Below, one piece after another: positions 45,473 through 55,226 of a stretch of DNA of 64,000 nt. The translations under genes and the position numbers were made by a program. The DNA is taken from positions 1-64,000 of the forward strand of contig JAGCUU010000023.1 of NCBI GenBank assembly GCA_017962665.1, read 5' to 3'. How positions within the stretch are numbered: position 1 is the first letter of the stretch; every line of letters begins with the position of its first letter. The DNA is from Bacteroidales bacterium. GTDB taxonomy: Bacteria; Bacteroidota; Bacteroidia; Bacteroidales; P3. Below the pieces are notes generated by a model. That model was not told the DNA's origin. It saw only the letters and a program-made list of their open reading frames with translations, and did no database searches.

Positions 45473-47914
45473 CTATATCAACACCAGAGGCAATACCTCT
45501 GACATCTCTCCTATGTAATGGAAATTTAGACCCTTGAGATATTCAGGAGTAATATCTTCCACATCGCGTCTGTTGTCGTTGCATAACACAATATCTGTTA
45601 TTCCGGCCCTTTTGGCAGCAAGTATTTTTTCCCTGATGCCACCCACCGGAGTCACTGCGCCTCGCAACGTAATCTCACCCGTCATCGCGAAATCGGGTCT
45701 CACCTTACGTCCCGTGAAAGCGCTGACCATAGCTGTGAACATGGTTATTCCCGCCGATGGACCATCCTTCGGTGTAGCTCCTTCCGGCACATGGATGTGG
45801 ATATTGTTTGTCGACAAGAGTTCGGAATCAATTCCCAACACCTCGGCATTGGCTTTAATATACTCGTATGCAAGAGTTGCAGACTCTTTCATCACATCGC
45901 CGAGATTACCAGTCATTGTCAGAGTACCTTTACCTTTTGAAGTACAAGCCTCTATAAACAATATTGTACCTCCAACCTGCGTCCAAGCCAGTCCTGTGAC
46001 CACAGCCACACGCGGCTCATTGCCACGGATTTCGTTCTGATGCAACGGTAGGCCCAATATCTGACGCAACTCGTCAACAGCTATCTTCTTGGGGGCTTCT
46101 TCCCCTGACGTCACTTTGACCGCACGGCTTCTGATTATCTTTGCAATCACTTTCTCAAGTTGACGCACACCAGACTCACGCGTATAGTCTTCCACAATCT
46201 TTCGGAGGGTCTCTGCAGGGAAAGTAAACGAACCGCGCTTGAAGCCGTTCTCTTTCAACTGTCTTGGAACAAGATACTGCTTGGCTATCTGCAACTTTTC
46301 TTCCATAATGTACCCGGGCACGTCAATGACCTCCATCCTGTCTATCAAAGCGGGATGGATGCCCACGGTACTGTTTGCCGTAGCTATGAAGAGTGCATTG
46401 GAAAGGTCGTAGTCTACATCAAGATAGTTGTCATGGAAAGCCATGTTCTGTTCTGGGTCAAGAACCTCCAAAAGTGCAGCCATCGGGTCGCCGCTGAAGT
46501 TATTTGCCTGCACCTTGTCGATTTCGTCAAGCACAAAGACAGGGTTACTCACACCTGCTTTTAACATACCGTTGATGATTCGTCCAGGCATAGAGCCGAC
46601 GTATGTGCGACGATGACCGCGGATTTCGGCCTCGTCATGCACTCCGCCAAGCGCCACACGCACATATTCCCTTCCCAAAGCTGCGGCGATAGACTTGCCC
46701 AACGACGTCTTGCCTGTTCCGGGAGCTCCGACAAGGCAGAGCACAGGCGACTTGCGCTGGTCGGTGAGGTTGAGCACAGCCATCATCTCAAGAACCCTCT
46801 CCTTGACTTTCTCCAATCCAAAGTGATTTTTATCAAGACAACGGCGCGCTTTCTCCATATCAGTATTGAAGTCACCCCGTTGGTTCCACGGCAGGTCAAG
46901 CATCAGGTTCAGATAGTTGATTTGCACACTATAGTCTGGTGACGCCTGCGGTATACGCATCAACTTCTCCATCTCGCGGTCGAAATGAGTCCTTGCCTCC
47001 TCGGGCCATATCTTTTCGTTTGCACGCTGACGCATCTCGTTTATCGCCATCTCATTCGACGAACCACCCAGCTCCTCTTGAATGACATGCATCTGTTGGT
47101 TGAGGAAATACTCTCTCTGCTGGCGGTCCATTGTTTTCTGAGTCTTCTCCTGAATTTCATGGCGTAGATTCTCTATCGACTCCATATCCTTAATGTGGCG
47201 TATCAAAGCAAGAATCCTATCCGAGTACGACGACATCTCGAGAATAGTCTGCTTATACGAGACATCCATGTCTATATGTGAAGCGATAAAGTTAATTACC
47301 ATTCTGGGACCGCGTATCTCACGCAACGTCTTTATAGTAATATCGTTAGGATTTACCGATTTCAGATACGATGAGTATTTCCGCACGAGCATCTTGACAG
47401 ACTCACGATCCTCTTTTGTGAAAGTGTCAGTCAAATCTGCAGTAAAGGCAGGCAGTCGGTATCCAGTAAGGTACGGTTTCTTTTCGACCAAATCCCCAAG
47501 CTTGAAGCTACTGCTTCCACGCAATATCCCTATCACTTCATTGTTTGGCATATCTATAACTTTGACCACCTGAGCCAAACATCCGGTATCAAAAAGATCC
47601 TCACGTTCCGGAAAATCAGTATTGTCGTTACGCTGTGTAACAACGCCTATATACTCATTCTTCTCTGCCACATGACGCAGCAGCTTGAGCGACATTGCCC
47701 TGGTGACGTTGATAGGTGTTATAGTACCGGGAAAAAGGACATTCCCCGTCATTGGCAGTATAGGTATTATATCCGGACAGTCTGGATGCTGATCAAAAAG
47801 GAACTCCTCTATGTTGCCCGAATCCGACATCGGCACCACTTCTATCATGGCCGAACTGCCCCTGTCACATTCCATCATTTCGTGAAATAGTTCGTCAATG
47901 TAGTCGTTCTTCAT
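45473..47914 (-). CDS. lon: ATP-dependent protease Lon
   Basis: An 813-residue (821 from the upstream ATG at 47938) cytoplasmic protease that degrades misfolded and regulatory proteins. It shows the LonN substrate domain, a coiled helical region, the AAA+ module (Walker A GAPGTGKTS; LDEIDK) and the protease domain with catalytic Ser in PKDGPSAGITM and a Lys about 43 residues on. The N-terminus is slightly longer and more acidic than in E. coli. The rpmE2 terminator lies upstream. Confidence 0.96.
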   Translation of the reverse strand: MKNDYIDELFHEMMECDRGSSAMIEVVPMSDSGNIEEFLFDQHPDCPDIIPILPMTGNVLFPGTITPINVTRAMSLKLLRHVAEKNEYIGVVTQRNDNTDFPEREDLFDTGCLAQVVKVIDMPNNEVIGILRGSSSFKLGDLVEKKPYLTGYRLPAFTADLTDTFTKEDRESVKMLVRKYSSYLKSVNPNDITIKTLREIRGPRMVINFIASHIDMDVSYKQTILEMSSYSDRILALIRHIKDMESIENLRHEIQEKTQKTMDRQQREYFLNQQMHVIQEELGGSSNEMAINEMRQRANEKIWPEEARTHFDREMEKLMRIPQASPDYSVQINYLNLMLDLPWNQRGDFNTDMEKARRCLDKNHFGLEKVKERVLEMMAVLNLTDQRKSPVLCLVGAPGTGKTSLGKSIAAALGREYVRVALGGVHDEAEIRGHRRTYVGSMPGRIINGMLKAGVSNPVFVLDEIDKVQANNFSGDPMAALLEVLDPEQNMAFHDNYLDVDYDLSNALFIATANSTVGIHPALIDRMEVIDVPGYIMEEKLQIAKQYLVPRQLKENGFKRGSFTFPAETLRKIVEDYTRESGVRQLEKVIAKIIRSRAVKVTSGEEAPKKIAVDELRQILGLPLHQNEIRGNEPRVAVVTGLAWTQVGGTILFIEACTSKGKGTLTMTGNLGDVMKESATLAYEYIKANAEVLGIDSELLSTNNIHIHVPEGATPKDGPSAGITMFTAMVSAFTGRKVRPDFAMTGEITLRGAVTPVGGIREKILAAKRAGITDIVLCNDNRRDVEDITPEYLKGLNFHYIGEMSEVLPLVLI

Positions 47915-47993
47915 ATAGTTGTTTTGCAAAATTCTCATTAGCTTAATACGTCAGAGTACAATAAAAGTTTCATTTTTCATAACCATAATTACG

Positions 47994-48022
47994 AAAAAAA
48001 GCTCTTACGAGAAGAGCTTTTT
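47994..48022 (-). terminator. Terminator after rpmE2
   Basis: On the minus strand AAAGCTCTT pairs with AAGAGCTTT around CTCGT and is followed by four more T. Runs on both sides would let it work in both directions. Confidence 0.85.
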
Positions 48023-48053
48023 CCTAACATGTAACCTAAAACAAACTACTTTT

Positions 48054-48314
48054 TTATTTATTCTTGTTGTATCTTTTGTACTTGCTCATGAACTTATCAA
48101 CACGTCCTGCGGTGTCAACCAGTTTCAACTTACCAGTGAAATACGGATGAGAGGTATTGGAGATTTCCAACTTCACAACATCATATTCGTTACCGTCTGT
48201 GAAGACAACCTTCTCCTTTGTATTGGCACAGCTTTTGGTAAGCACCATAGTGTCATTGGACATGTCTTTGAACACGACGAGTCTGTAATTCGAGGGATGG
48301 ATTCCTTTTTTCAT
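48054..48314 (-). CDS. rpmE2: 50S ribosomal protein L31 type B
   Basis: An 86-residue L31 of the zinc-free type B (start MKKGIHPSNYRLVVFKDMSND; SHPYFTGKLKLVDTAGRVDKF). The CxxC zinc ligands of type A are absent. It has an 80-base leader from a well-formed promoter and its own terminator, so it is a single-gene unit. Confidence 0.95.
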   Translation of the reverse strand: MKKGIHPSNYRLVVFKDMSNDTMVLTKSCANTKEKVVFTDGNEYDVVKLEISNTSHPYFTGKLKLVDTAGRVDKFMSKYKRYNKNK

Positions 48315-48399
48315 TTTCTTGATTTTTATGCCGTTTTAAACAGTGGTTTTATAAACGATTGTTATAAAAATTGTATTTTTTTACTCTATTTTGAGTTTG

Positions 48400-48430
48400 C
48401 AAAAGTACACACATTTTTCAAACCCACAAA
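48400..48430 (-). promoter_or_regulatory. Promoter of rpmE2
   Basis: TTTTG (48426-48430), an 18-base spacer and TACTTTTG (48400-48407) on the minus strand. The leader to the ATG is AT-rich and about 80 bases long; I see no clear stable fold in it. Confidence 0.65.
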
Positions 48431-48565
48431 ATATTTTTACGCCACCATTTATTATTTTAATTACACACACTAATAATCAATGCTTTAAAAAATTACATTT
48501 TTATATTTTACATATACAATTTTTTATAATCACTTCCCGTTATTCTGGTATCATTTTAGAAAATC

Positions 48566-49585
48566 ATGCAAAACATGGGCAACAAAAAATGCAGATACCG
48601 TATCCTTTGGATTGACGAAGAGCCGGACAAACTAGGATTCAAGGAGTTGGGGCAACGTTTCGACATCTACGTACAACAATACAACAATTGGAACCGTGCA
48701 AAAATGGTGCTTGACAACAGTTTTGACAACTTCTCGGCAATCGTCCTCGACGGAAACTGTGCCATAGGAGACGGCGAGGAGCCTACACCCGACTTCCTGT
48801 ATTTGGCAGTGCGCGAAATGGAATCAATCTTCGCCCAGCACGAGGACAAGATTCCATGGTATGTGCTCTCCTCGGGAACCACTCCCGATTTCGAGAAAAC
48901 CCTGCAGCGTATCAGCATGGGCGACCGAAGCAATATGGAACCAGAATGGGGACGCATTTTCTTCCGTAAAAGCAGCGATCTGCAAGACCTCATACAAACC
49001 ATCAAACATGCTGCCTCCAGCAAAAAAGAAAATAAAATAAGGACTCTCTACCGTGATGTGTTCCGTACAATGGACACCTACTTCACCCCTGATGCACGCC
49101 AGACAATGCTTACAATACTGAAAGCGCTCCATTACCCTGAAGACAACCGAAACTTCGACGCAGTACTCTACTACACACAACTGCGACGCATACTCGAGCA
49201 CCTGTTCCGTACTGCAAACAGACTTGGCTTCCTACCCGATGAAGTACTCGGACCAAAAGACAAAGTGAACCTTGCCAACTCTTCACTCTATCTCGCCGGA
49301 CGTGAAGTCAACCTTGGTGGAAAAATAATCCGTCCACGACAATATATATTTCCACCTGTAATATCCCAGATAGTAAAAAGCATCCTCGTTGTAGCCAACA
49401 AAAACTCCCACACCGTAGAGCTTGACTCACTTGGGAGAACAGTCATACAGGACTACTACAACTCCTTACATTCCAATAATTTCCTTTTCGGATACACGCT
49501 ACACCTCTGCGATGTGATCATCTGGTTCGGGCGCTACGCCGAACGGAAGCGCCAAACAGACCCTACACACAATTATCACTCATAA
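48566..49585 (+). CDS. Orphan receiver-like protein with unknown helical C-terminal domain
   Basis: 339 residues. The N-terminal 150 residues look like an atypical response-regulator receiver. There is an acidic cluster after strand 1 (ILWIDEE, Asp17-Glu19), a putative phospho-Asp after strand 3 (IVLDGNC, Asp62), a Ser after strand 4 (YVLSSGT, 102-103) and a Lys after strand 5 (FFRKSSD, Lys135). The remainder (about 155-339) is predicted helical with no recognised output domain. There is no histidine kinase nearby. ATG at 48575 is an alternative start. It overlaps the convergent gene at 49576 by ten bases. Confidence 0.7.
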   Translation: MQNMGNKKCRYRILWIDEEPDKLGFKELGQRFDIYVQQYNNWNRAKMVLDNSFDNFSAIVLDGNCAIGDGEEPTPDFLYLAVREMESIFAQHEDKIPWYVLSSGTTPDFEKTLQRISMGDRSNMEPEWGRIFFRKSSDLQDLIQTIKHAASSKKENKIRTLYRDVFRTMDTYFTPDARQTMLTILKALHYPEDNRNFDAVLYYTQLRRILEHLFRTANRLGFLPDEVLGPKDKVNLANSSLYLAGREVNLGGKIIRPRQYIFPPVISQIVKSILVVANKNSHTVELDSLGRTVIQDYYNSLHSNNFLFGYTLHLCDVIIWFGRYAERKRQTDPTHNYHS

Positions 49586-50334
49586 TAGCTTATCTGACGA
49601 GTGATAATCTGGTAAAGATACCCTTCTGTCTGGGTAACATGATAAACATAGGCCTTGTCCCAGTTGCCATGCTCATCATAATGGTAGGTATAAAGGAATG
49701 CCTGACGCAGTGTGGTCAGGTAGTATGAACGTTTCTCCACCAAGTTGCCATCGGTATCATATCTGTACTGCTCCCCGCCCCTGTAGATAGCATTTTCTCC
49801 CTCTGTAAAGGTCGAAAACACACGGTTTCCAAACTCGTTGTAATCATATTTTGTTACAGCCAACTCCTTGTTCGAATCATCAAATGTGGCGACACTCGAC
49901 ACCTTTCCATCTTTGTTGAAAGTATACACCAAACGTTCTTCAAGGGAATCGGCGATTCCGAACATTTCCGCTGTCACAGTATTCTTCTTCTTGTCGTAAT
50001 TGTATGTGGTCTGTGACAATAACTCACTGTACGGTTCATGCGTACGGACATCTTTTACAAGCCTGTTTTTCTTGTCGTAACTATAGGTGATAATGATAAC
50101 GGGGTTACCCATTGTATCATAATATGTATTTTGCGAGAAATAACCTTCCCTATTGAAATTGCTGCGCATTGGATGGCCCACCACTTTTCCCTGGGGTGTA
50201 TGCACGGTTGTAAGAACAGACTTGACCTGACCTCTGAGGTTTTCATCCATGATGTCTGTTGCAAAATGCTGGGCTTTGGCCAATGAACCAATAATGATAA
50301 AGAACAGGAAAAATAGGAGCGTTTTTGTTCTCAT
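49576..50334 (-). CDS. Secreted YD-repeat-like protein
   Basis: A 252-residue exported protein with signal peptide (MRTKTLLFFLFFIIIGSLAKAQ). The mature part has several short YD-type motifs (ITYSYDKKNRLVKDV, TYNYDKKKNTVTAE, YRYDTDGNLVEKR, YTYHYDEHGNWDKAYV), as in small RHS/YD-repeat periplasmic proteins of Bacteroidota. It lacks the toxin part of RHS proteins and is too short to form a full cage. Function unknown. A good promoter lies just upstream. Confidence 0.75.
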   Translation of the reverse strand: MRTKTLLFFLFFIIIGSLAKAQHFATDIMDENLRGQVKSVLTTVHTPQGKVVGHPMRSNFNREGYFSQNTYYDTMGNPVIIITYSYDKKNRLVKDVRTHEPYSELLSQTTYNYDKKKNTVTAEMFGIADSLEERLVYTFNKDGKVSSVATFDDSNKELAVTKYDYNEFGNRVFSTFTEGENAIYRGGEQYRYDTDGNLVEKRSYYLTTLRQAFLYTYHYDEHGNWDKAYVYHVTQTEGYLYQIITRQISYYE

Positions 50335-50356
50335 AGTTGGATATCTTTTGAAAATG

Positions 50357-50387
50357 CAAAGGTACAACATTTCCTAAACATGACAAA
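50357..50387 (-). promoter_or_regulatory. Promoter of the YD-repeat-like gene
   Basis: TTTG (50384-50387), a 19-base spacer and TACCTTTG (50357-50364) on the minus strand, 23 bases before the ATG at 50334. It supports that start. Confidence 0.75.
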
Positions 50388-50549
50388 AAAAATCATCATT
50401 ATTTTTTTTCATATCACTGCAAGATTTTACAATTTTATGCGTTACTATATTATTCATTGAATTATTTATAATATTTAACACTGTTTTTTAGACTTTTCCA
50501 TCCAGTTACTGCACTATTAATACAAACAACACAAAACTCTCCCAATAAC

Positions 50550-51986
50550 ATGAAAAGAACGTCTCTTATTATAGTTTTGGCATGCACCCTGTTTTTTCTC
50601 TGTGCTCCGAACAGCTTGGCCGCAAAGGACAAAAAGCCCAACAAAGGATATAAATTCACTCTTTTCATATACGGATGCCAGGATTCCATCATGTATCTCG
50701 GCAACTACTACCTTGGAGGAACCTACGCCTTTGACACCGCCCGAATTTCTCCGAAAGGTATGTTCTGCTTCGAAAAAAAGGATGTAACCCTCAAGCCTGG
50801 CCTCTATTTCTTCTGCTCCCCGTCCGGCAACTACGTCGAGTTTGCGGTTTACAACAACGAAAAACTGTCATTTCATTTCGACACCGAAGAGCCAGGATGG
50901 CAAAGCAACATGCACGTCAAAGGGTCTAAAGAAAACGAAATACTCTTTGGCTACCACCAGGCCACCCGAAACATTTACAAAGCCATCGACTCGGCACGCA
51001 ACGCCAGCAAAGACAGTGCCGCCTTTGAACTCTTCCGGAAAAAACAAATGCTGCGTATGGACAGTGTCAAGATGAACTACATTGACAAGAACCCTAACAG
51101 CCTACTCGCCTTGCTGATGAACGCCACACGCGATCCCTACGTCCCAACCACCGATTCATTCGGCAACAAATTGTCACAAAGAGAGCAAACCGATTATTTC
51201 CTGGAACACTACTTTGACCACACCCGTCTGGACGACGACGCCCTGCTGCGAACCCCCGAACTGGTTTTCCATAAACGACTCACCACCTTCCTTGACACCT
51301 ACCTAAAATATGCCCCTCCTGAAACAATAATAAAATATACCGACGCAATCATCGACCGTTCCAAACCCTCAAAAGAGAACTTCCGCTACCTCGTACACAC
51401 CATAGCCGAAAAATACCTTCAAAGCAACGTCATGGTTTACGACGCCATATACGTGCATATCGTCAAAAAATATATCGAGACCGGCATGTGCGACTGGATG
51501 TCTCCAACCACTGTCGACGAGAATGTGAAACGTGCCAACACCTGGGAAAAAATACTTGTCGGCAAACAAGCGCCCCCTCTCGTTATGAAAGATGACTCGG
51601 GCCAGTTCCATAGCCTCTATGCCCTACCAAACAAATACACTCTCCTGATATTCTGGTCCCCCACCTGCGGGCACTGCAAAACCATGATTCCGGAACTCTA
51701 TAAAAAATACGCCCAATACAAAAAATCATGCGATATTGCCGCCTATGCGGTTCTAAGCGAACCAGACGACGAAACACGTCCCAAATGGCGCGAGTTTATC
51801 AAAAAACACAATCTCGACTGGATTAATATTGATGGCGGCGAGGCCAATATCGATTGGCACGAAGTCTACGACATCGTCACTACCCCACAAATATTCTTGC
51901 TTGACAAAGACAAAAAGATCCTGGCTAAAAAGCTGAGCGCATCATCATTCGAGGAGGTTATAAAAGCAATCGAAAAAATCGAATAA
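50550..51986 (+). CDS. TlpA-like thioredoxin with N-terminal DUF4369-like domain
   Basis: A 478-residue exported protein with a signal peptide (ends near SLAAK). A beta-rich N-terminal part (about 30-140) resembles the DUF4369 domain that precedes TlpA-like modules. A helical middle follows, and then a thioredoxin-fold domain (about 345-478) with active site SPTCGHCKTM (CGHC near 372) and the cis-Pro in VTTPQIFLLD. It is a candidate periplasmic thiol-disulfide oxidoreductase. The stop codon lies 16 bases before the M3 peptidase start. Confidence 0.85.
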   Translation: MKRTSLIIVLACTLFFLCAPNSLAAKDKKPNKGYKFTLFIYGCQDSIMYLGNYYLGGTYAFDTARISPKGMFCFEKKDVTLKPGLYFFCSPSGNYVEFAVYNNEKLSFHFDTEEPGWQSNMHVKGSKENEILFGYHQATRNIYKAIDSARNASKDSAAFELFRKKQMLRMDSVKMNYIDKNPNSLLALLMNATRDPYVPTTDSFGNKLSQREQTDYFLEHYFDHTRLDDDALLRTPELVFHKRLTTFLDTYLKYAPPETIIKYTDAIIDRSKPSKENFRYLVHTIAEKYLQSNVMVYDAIYVHIVKKYIETGMCDWMSPTTVDENVKRANTWEKILVGKQAPPLVMKDDSGQFHSLYALPNKYTLLIFWSPTCGHCKTMIPELYKKYAQYKKSCDIAAYAVLSEPDDETRPKWREFIKKHNLDWINIDGGEANIDWHEVYDIVTTPQIFLLDKDKKILAKKLSASSFEEVIKAIEKIE

Positions 51987-52002
51987 CAACACTTTTCTTT
52001 AT

Positions 52003-54132
52003 ATGAAAAAACAATTACTTATTTTTGGCTGCGCTACATTGCTGTTGGCCACAGCCTGCAAAAACAACGACAAAATGGACAACACGTTCTTTGGGGAATG
52101 GAACACCCCTTACAACATCCCCGACTTCGAGAAAATCAAGCCCGAACACTACAAGCCCGCCTTAGAAGAAGGTATGAAACGCCAAAAGGCCGAAATAGAT
52201 GCCATCGTCAACAACGAAGAGGCTCCTACCTTCGAGAATACTATAGAGGCTTTGGAGCAGAGCGGCTCCCTGCTCAACGAGGTGAGTGCCGTATTCTTCA
52301 ATCTGACTGAGTGTGTCAACTCTGACGAGATGGAGAAAATTTCCGAAGAGGTTACCCCGTCAGTGTCAGCCCACGGCGACGACATCATGCTCAACGCCAA
52401 GCTGTTTGAGCGCGTAAAGGCGGTATACGACCAACGCGAGAGCCTCGGACTTGGAGGCGAACAGCTGCGCCTGACCGAGGAGACCTACAAGAACTTTGTC
52501 CGCAACGGCGCCAACATCCCCGCCGACAAGCAAGACCGTTTCCGCGAAATCAACAGCCAGCTGGCATCGCTGTCACTCCGTTTCGGCAACAACGTGCTTA
52601 AAGCCACCAACTATATTAAACTTGGATTGCGCGAAGACCAAGTGAAAGGTCTCGGCCTCACCGACGACCAGCTGGCCGCGGCCCGCGAGGCAGCCAAAGC
52701 AGACCCGCCCCAAAAAGATGCCGATGAGATTAGCAGATATGACTACCAGTTTACCCTGCATATGCCCAGCTGGGAACCTTTTATGCAGAACTGCAACGAC
52801 CGCGGCCTGCGCGAGATAATGTGGGAAGACTACACCCACCGCTGCAGTGGTTCTGAGGGTAACAACAAAGCCATTATCGACAGCATCGTCAACCTGCGCC
52901 TTGAGAGGGCCAACATACTTGGCTTCGAAAGCCACGCCGCCTATACGCTCGACGACTGCCTTGCCAAGACACCGGAGGCCGTATACAAGTGCCTGATGGA
53001 CCTCTGGGTACCTGCTTTGAAGAAAGCGAAACAGGAGCGCGATGAATACCAGAAGATGCTTGAAAAAGACCATCCCGGCGAGAAACTGCAGCCGTGGGAC
53101 TGGCGCTACTACTGCGAGAAGCTGCGTGCCGAGCGCTACAGCCTCGACGAGGAGCTGATACGCCCCTATTTCTCGCTCGACAACGTGCGTGAGGGTGCCT
53201 TCACCGTAGCCAACAAACTCTACGGCATCACCTTCCGCGAGAACGACAAGCTGCCAAAATACCATCCTGAAGCCATCAGTTATGAAGTTATGGACGGTGA
53301 TAAAGTCATTGCCATCCTCTATATGGACTTCTTCCCGCGTGCAAGCAAACGCAGCGGTGCCTGGATGACCAACTTCCGTGAACAGTATGTCGACAAGGAC
53401 GGCAACAACGTCATCCCCATCATCCAGATGGTATGCAACTTCACCAAGCCCACAGCCGACAAGCCCTCATTGCTAAACTTCGACCAGAGCGAGACACTGT
53501 TCCACGAGTTCGGACACTGTCTGCATGGAATGCTGAGCCAATGCCACTACCGTTCGTTGAGCGGTACCAATGTGCCACGCGATTTCGTCGAGATGCCTTC
53601 ACAGGTGATGGAAAACTGGTGCCGTCACCCGCAGGTGATGAAAGAGTATGCCAAACACTACAAGACCGGCGAAGCCATCCCCGACAGCTTGATAGCCAAG
53701 ATAGAGGCTGCTGCCACATACGGTCAAGGCTTCATCAACACCGAGCTTTTGGCAGCCTCACTGCTTGATATGGACTACCACAGCATCACCAAGCCCACCA
53801 AGATTGTGCTACCCGACTTTGAGGACCAGGCAATGGCAAAGATAGGTCTGATTCCCGAAATCATAAGCCGATACAAGAGCCCTTACTTCCAGCACATCTT
53901 CAGTGGCGGATACGCGGCAGGCTACTACAGCTACACATGGACAGCCATCCTCGATGCCGACGCCTTCGAGGCCTTCCGCGAAAGTGGCGACCTCTACAAC
54001 CCAGAGCTGGCCAAGAAGTTCCGCTACCTGTTGTCGCACGGCAACACCGAAGACCCGATGAAGATGTATATCGACTTCCGCGGCAAAAAGCCCAGCGTCG
54101 AACCCCTGAAACGCAACAGAGGACTGATTTAA
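52003..54132 (+). CDS. dcp: M3 family peptidyl-dipeptidase (Dcp-like) lipoprotein
   Basis: A 709-residue zinc peptidase with lipobox ATAC (around residue 21). The catalytic motif HEFGHCLHG and the downstream Glu are in the C-terminal half; the N-terminal helical clamp resembles Dcp, which removes dipeptides from peptide C-termini. Bacterial Dcp is often cytoplasmic or periplasmic without a lipid anchor, so this version is envelope-attached. The codons are noticeably richer in G and C than in nearby genes. It follows the TlpA-like gene closely. Confidence 0.93.
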   Translation: MKKQLLIFGCATLLLATACKNNDKMDNTFFGEWNTPYNIPDFEKIKPEHYKPALEEGMKRQKAEIDAIVNNEEAPTFENTIEALEQSGSLLNEVSAVFFNLTECVNSDEMEKISEEVTPSVSAHGDDIMLNAKLFERVKAVYDQRESLGLGGEQLRLTEETYKNFVRNGANIPADKQDRFREINSQLASLSLRFGNNVLKATNYIKLGLREDQVKGLGLTDDQLAAAREAAKADPPQKDADEISRYDYQFTLHMPSWEPFMQNCNDRGLREIMWEDYTHRCSGSEGNNKAIIDSIVNLRLERANILGFESHAAYTLDDCLAKTPEAVYKCLMDLWVPALKKAKQERDEYQKMLEKDHPGEKLQPWDWRYYCEKLRAERYSLDEELIRPYFSLDNVREGAFTVANKLYGITFRENDKLPKYHPEAISYEVMDGDKVIAILYMDFFPRASKRSGAWMTNFREQYVDKDGNNVIPIIQMVCNFTKPTADKPSLLNFDQSETLFHEFGHCLHGMLSQCHYRSLSGTNVPRDFVEMPSQVMENWCRHPQVMKEYAKHYKTGEAIPDSLIAKIEAAATYGQGFINTELLAASLLDMDYHSITKPTKIVLPDFEDQAMAKIGLIPEIISRYKSPYFQHIFSGGYAAGYYSYTWTAILDADAFEAFRESGDLYNPELAKKFRYLLSHGNTEDPMKMYIDFRGKKPSVEPLKRNRGLI

Positions 54133-54139
54133 TATCTTT

Positions 54140-54160
54140 AACCCTTAAACTTTAACCTTT
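54140..54160 (+). repeat. Heptameric repeat, three units, in the yebC leader
   Basis: AACCCTT, AAACTTT and AACCTTT in register, ending three bases before the yebC ATG. It occupies the place of a ribosome binding site. Confidence 0.6.
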
Positions 54161-54163
54161 ACA

Positions 54164-54874
54164 ATGGGAAGAGCATTTGAATATCGTAAAGCAAGAAAAC
54201 TGAAACGCTGGGGTCACATGGCCCGCACCTTCACCAAGATTGGAAAAGAAATAGAGCTGGCCGTCCTCGCCGGCGGTCCCGACCCGTCGAGCAACCTGCG
54301 CCTGCGCCTGCTGATGCAGACGGCAAAGAGCGAGAGCATGCCCAAGGAGAACGTGGAACGCGCCATCAAACGCGCCACCGAGAAAGACAAATCGGCCTAC
54401 AAAGAGGTAGTCTATGACGGCAAAGGTCCTCACGGCACCGCCTTTGTTGTAGAAACAGCCACCGACAACCCCACACGCACAGTAGCCAACATACGTGCAG
54501 CCTTCGTTCGCGGCAAAGGTGAACTGGGGACGATGGGAATGAACGACTTCCTCTTTGAACGCAAGTGCAGTTTTGTCGTTGCCTGGCGCGACGATATCGA
54601 TATGGACGAGCTGGAACTTGAGCTTATCGACTGCGACATCGACGAGGTGTTCCGCGACGAGGACGAGATAATGATTTATGCCGACTTCAAAAACTACGGT
54701 CCCATCTCCAAGTATCTTGAGGACAAAGGTTACGAAATCAAGTCATTCAAGTTCGAACGAATACCTCTCTCTATGCGCGAACTCACACCCGAGCAGCAGG
54801 AAGATGTCAACGGACTCATCGAACTCCTCGAGGCCGACGACGATGTCGTAAATGTGTTCCACAATATGGCATAG
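54164..54874 (+). CDS. yebC: YebC/PmpR family (TACO1-like) protein
   Basis: A 236-residue protein of the YebC family, known as DNA-binding regulators and more recently as translation factors that relieve ribosome stalling. It begins MGRAFEYRKARKLKRWGHMARTFTKIGKEIELA, with the conserved basic first domain. The later domains include ERAIKRATEKD and KGPHGTAFVVETATDNPTRTVANIRAAF. It is followed by a strong terminator. The operon neighbours upstream are peptidase and thioredoxin genes. Confidence 0.93.
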   Translation: MGRAFEYRKARKLKRWGHMARTFTKIGKEIELAVLAGGPDPSSNLRLRLLMQTAKSESMPKENVERAIKRATEKDKSAYKEVVYDGKGPHGTAFVVETATDNPTRTVANIRAAFVRGKGELGTMGMNDFLFERKCSFVVAWRDDIDMDELELELIDCDIDEVFRDEDEIMIYADFKNYGPISKYLEDKGYEIKSFKFERIPLSMRELTPEQQEDVNGLIELLEADDDVVNVFHNMA

Positions 54875-54971
54875 AGTGAGAGCAAAGCAAACTATTTGTT
54901 TTGCCGAACCGAAACCATATCAACGAAATTAACATGGCTTGATTTTCATAAAAATCCAAAAACAAATAGCT

Positions 54972-55011
54972 AAAAAGAGGCTGTTGAGCATTTGCTGACA
55001 GCCTCTTTTTT
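54972..55011 (+). terminator. Terminator after yebC
   Basis: AAAAAGAGGCTGT (54972-54984) pairs perfectly with ACAGCCTCTTTTT (54998-55010) and is followed by more T. It can also act on the other strand. Confidence 0.9.
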
Positions 55012-55098
55012 AGTTTTATAAAATTTACACTATCAGCAAAATATAGAGATATCCAAACTTTTTTTTGGGCAATTAGCCATCAATTCAAAAAATAGTTG

Positions 55099-55106
55099 TA
55101 CTTTTG
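55099..55106 (+). promoter_or_regulatory. -7 box of tRNA-Glu
   Basis: TACTTTTG, a perfect -7 match, 44 bases upstream of the tRNA. No -33 element at the proper spacing is evident. Confidence 0.5.
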
Positions 55107-55150
55107 CACCCGATTTCGACAAAAGAAAACGCCAAATCAAACACCATCAG

Positions 55151-55224
55151 GCCGCATTCGTCTAGTGGTCCAGGACAACTGCCTCTCACGCAGTAGATCG
55201 CCGGTTCGACTCCGGCATGCGGTA
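55151..55224 (+). tRNA. tRNA-Glu (anticodon CTC)
   Basis: Cloverleaf with acceptor GCCGCAT paired to ATGCGGT (terminal G-T), D arm starting TCGTCTAGTGG as in tRNA-Glu, and anticodon stem ACTGC/GCAGT around CTCTCAC (anticodon CTC, codon GAG). CCA is not encoded. Confidence 0.93.
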
Positions 55225-55226
55225 CA

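Noticed and set aside
52003..54132. G/C-richer codons of the M3 peptidase gene taken as a sign of recent transfer
   Set aside because: The gene is a common Bacteroidales lipoprotein and yebC next to it has similar composition; no mobile element is nearby.
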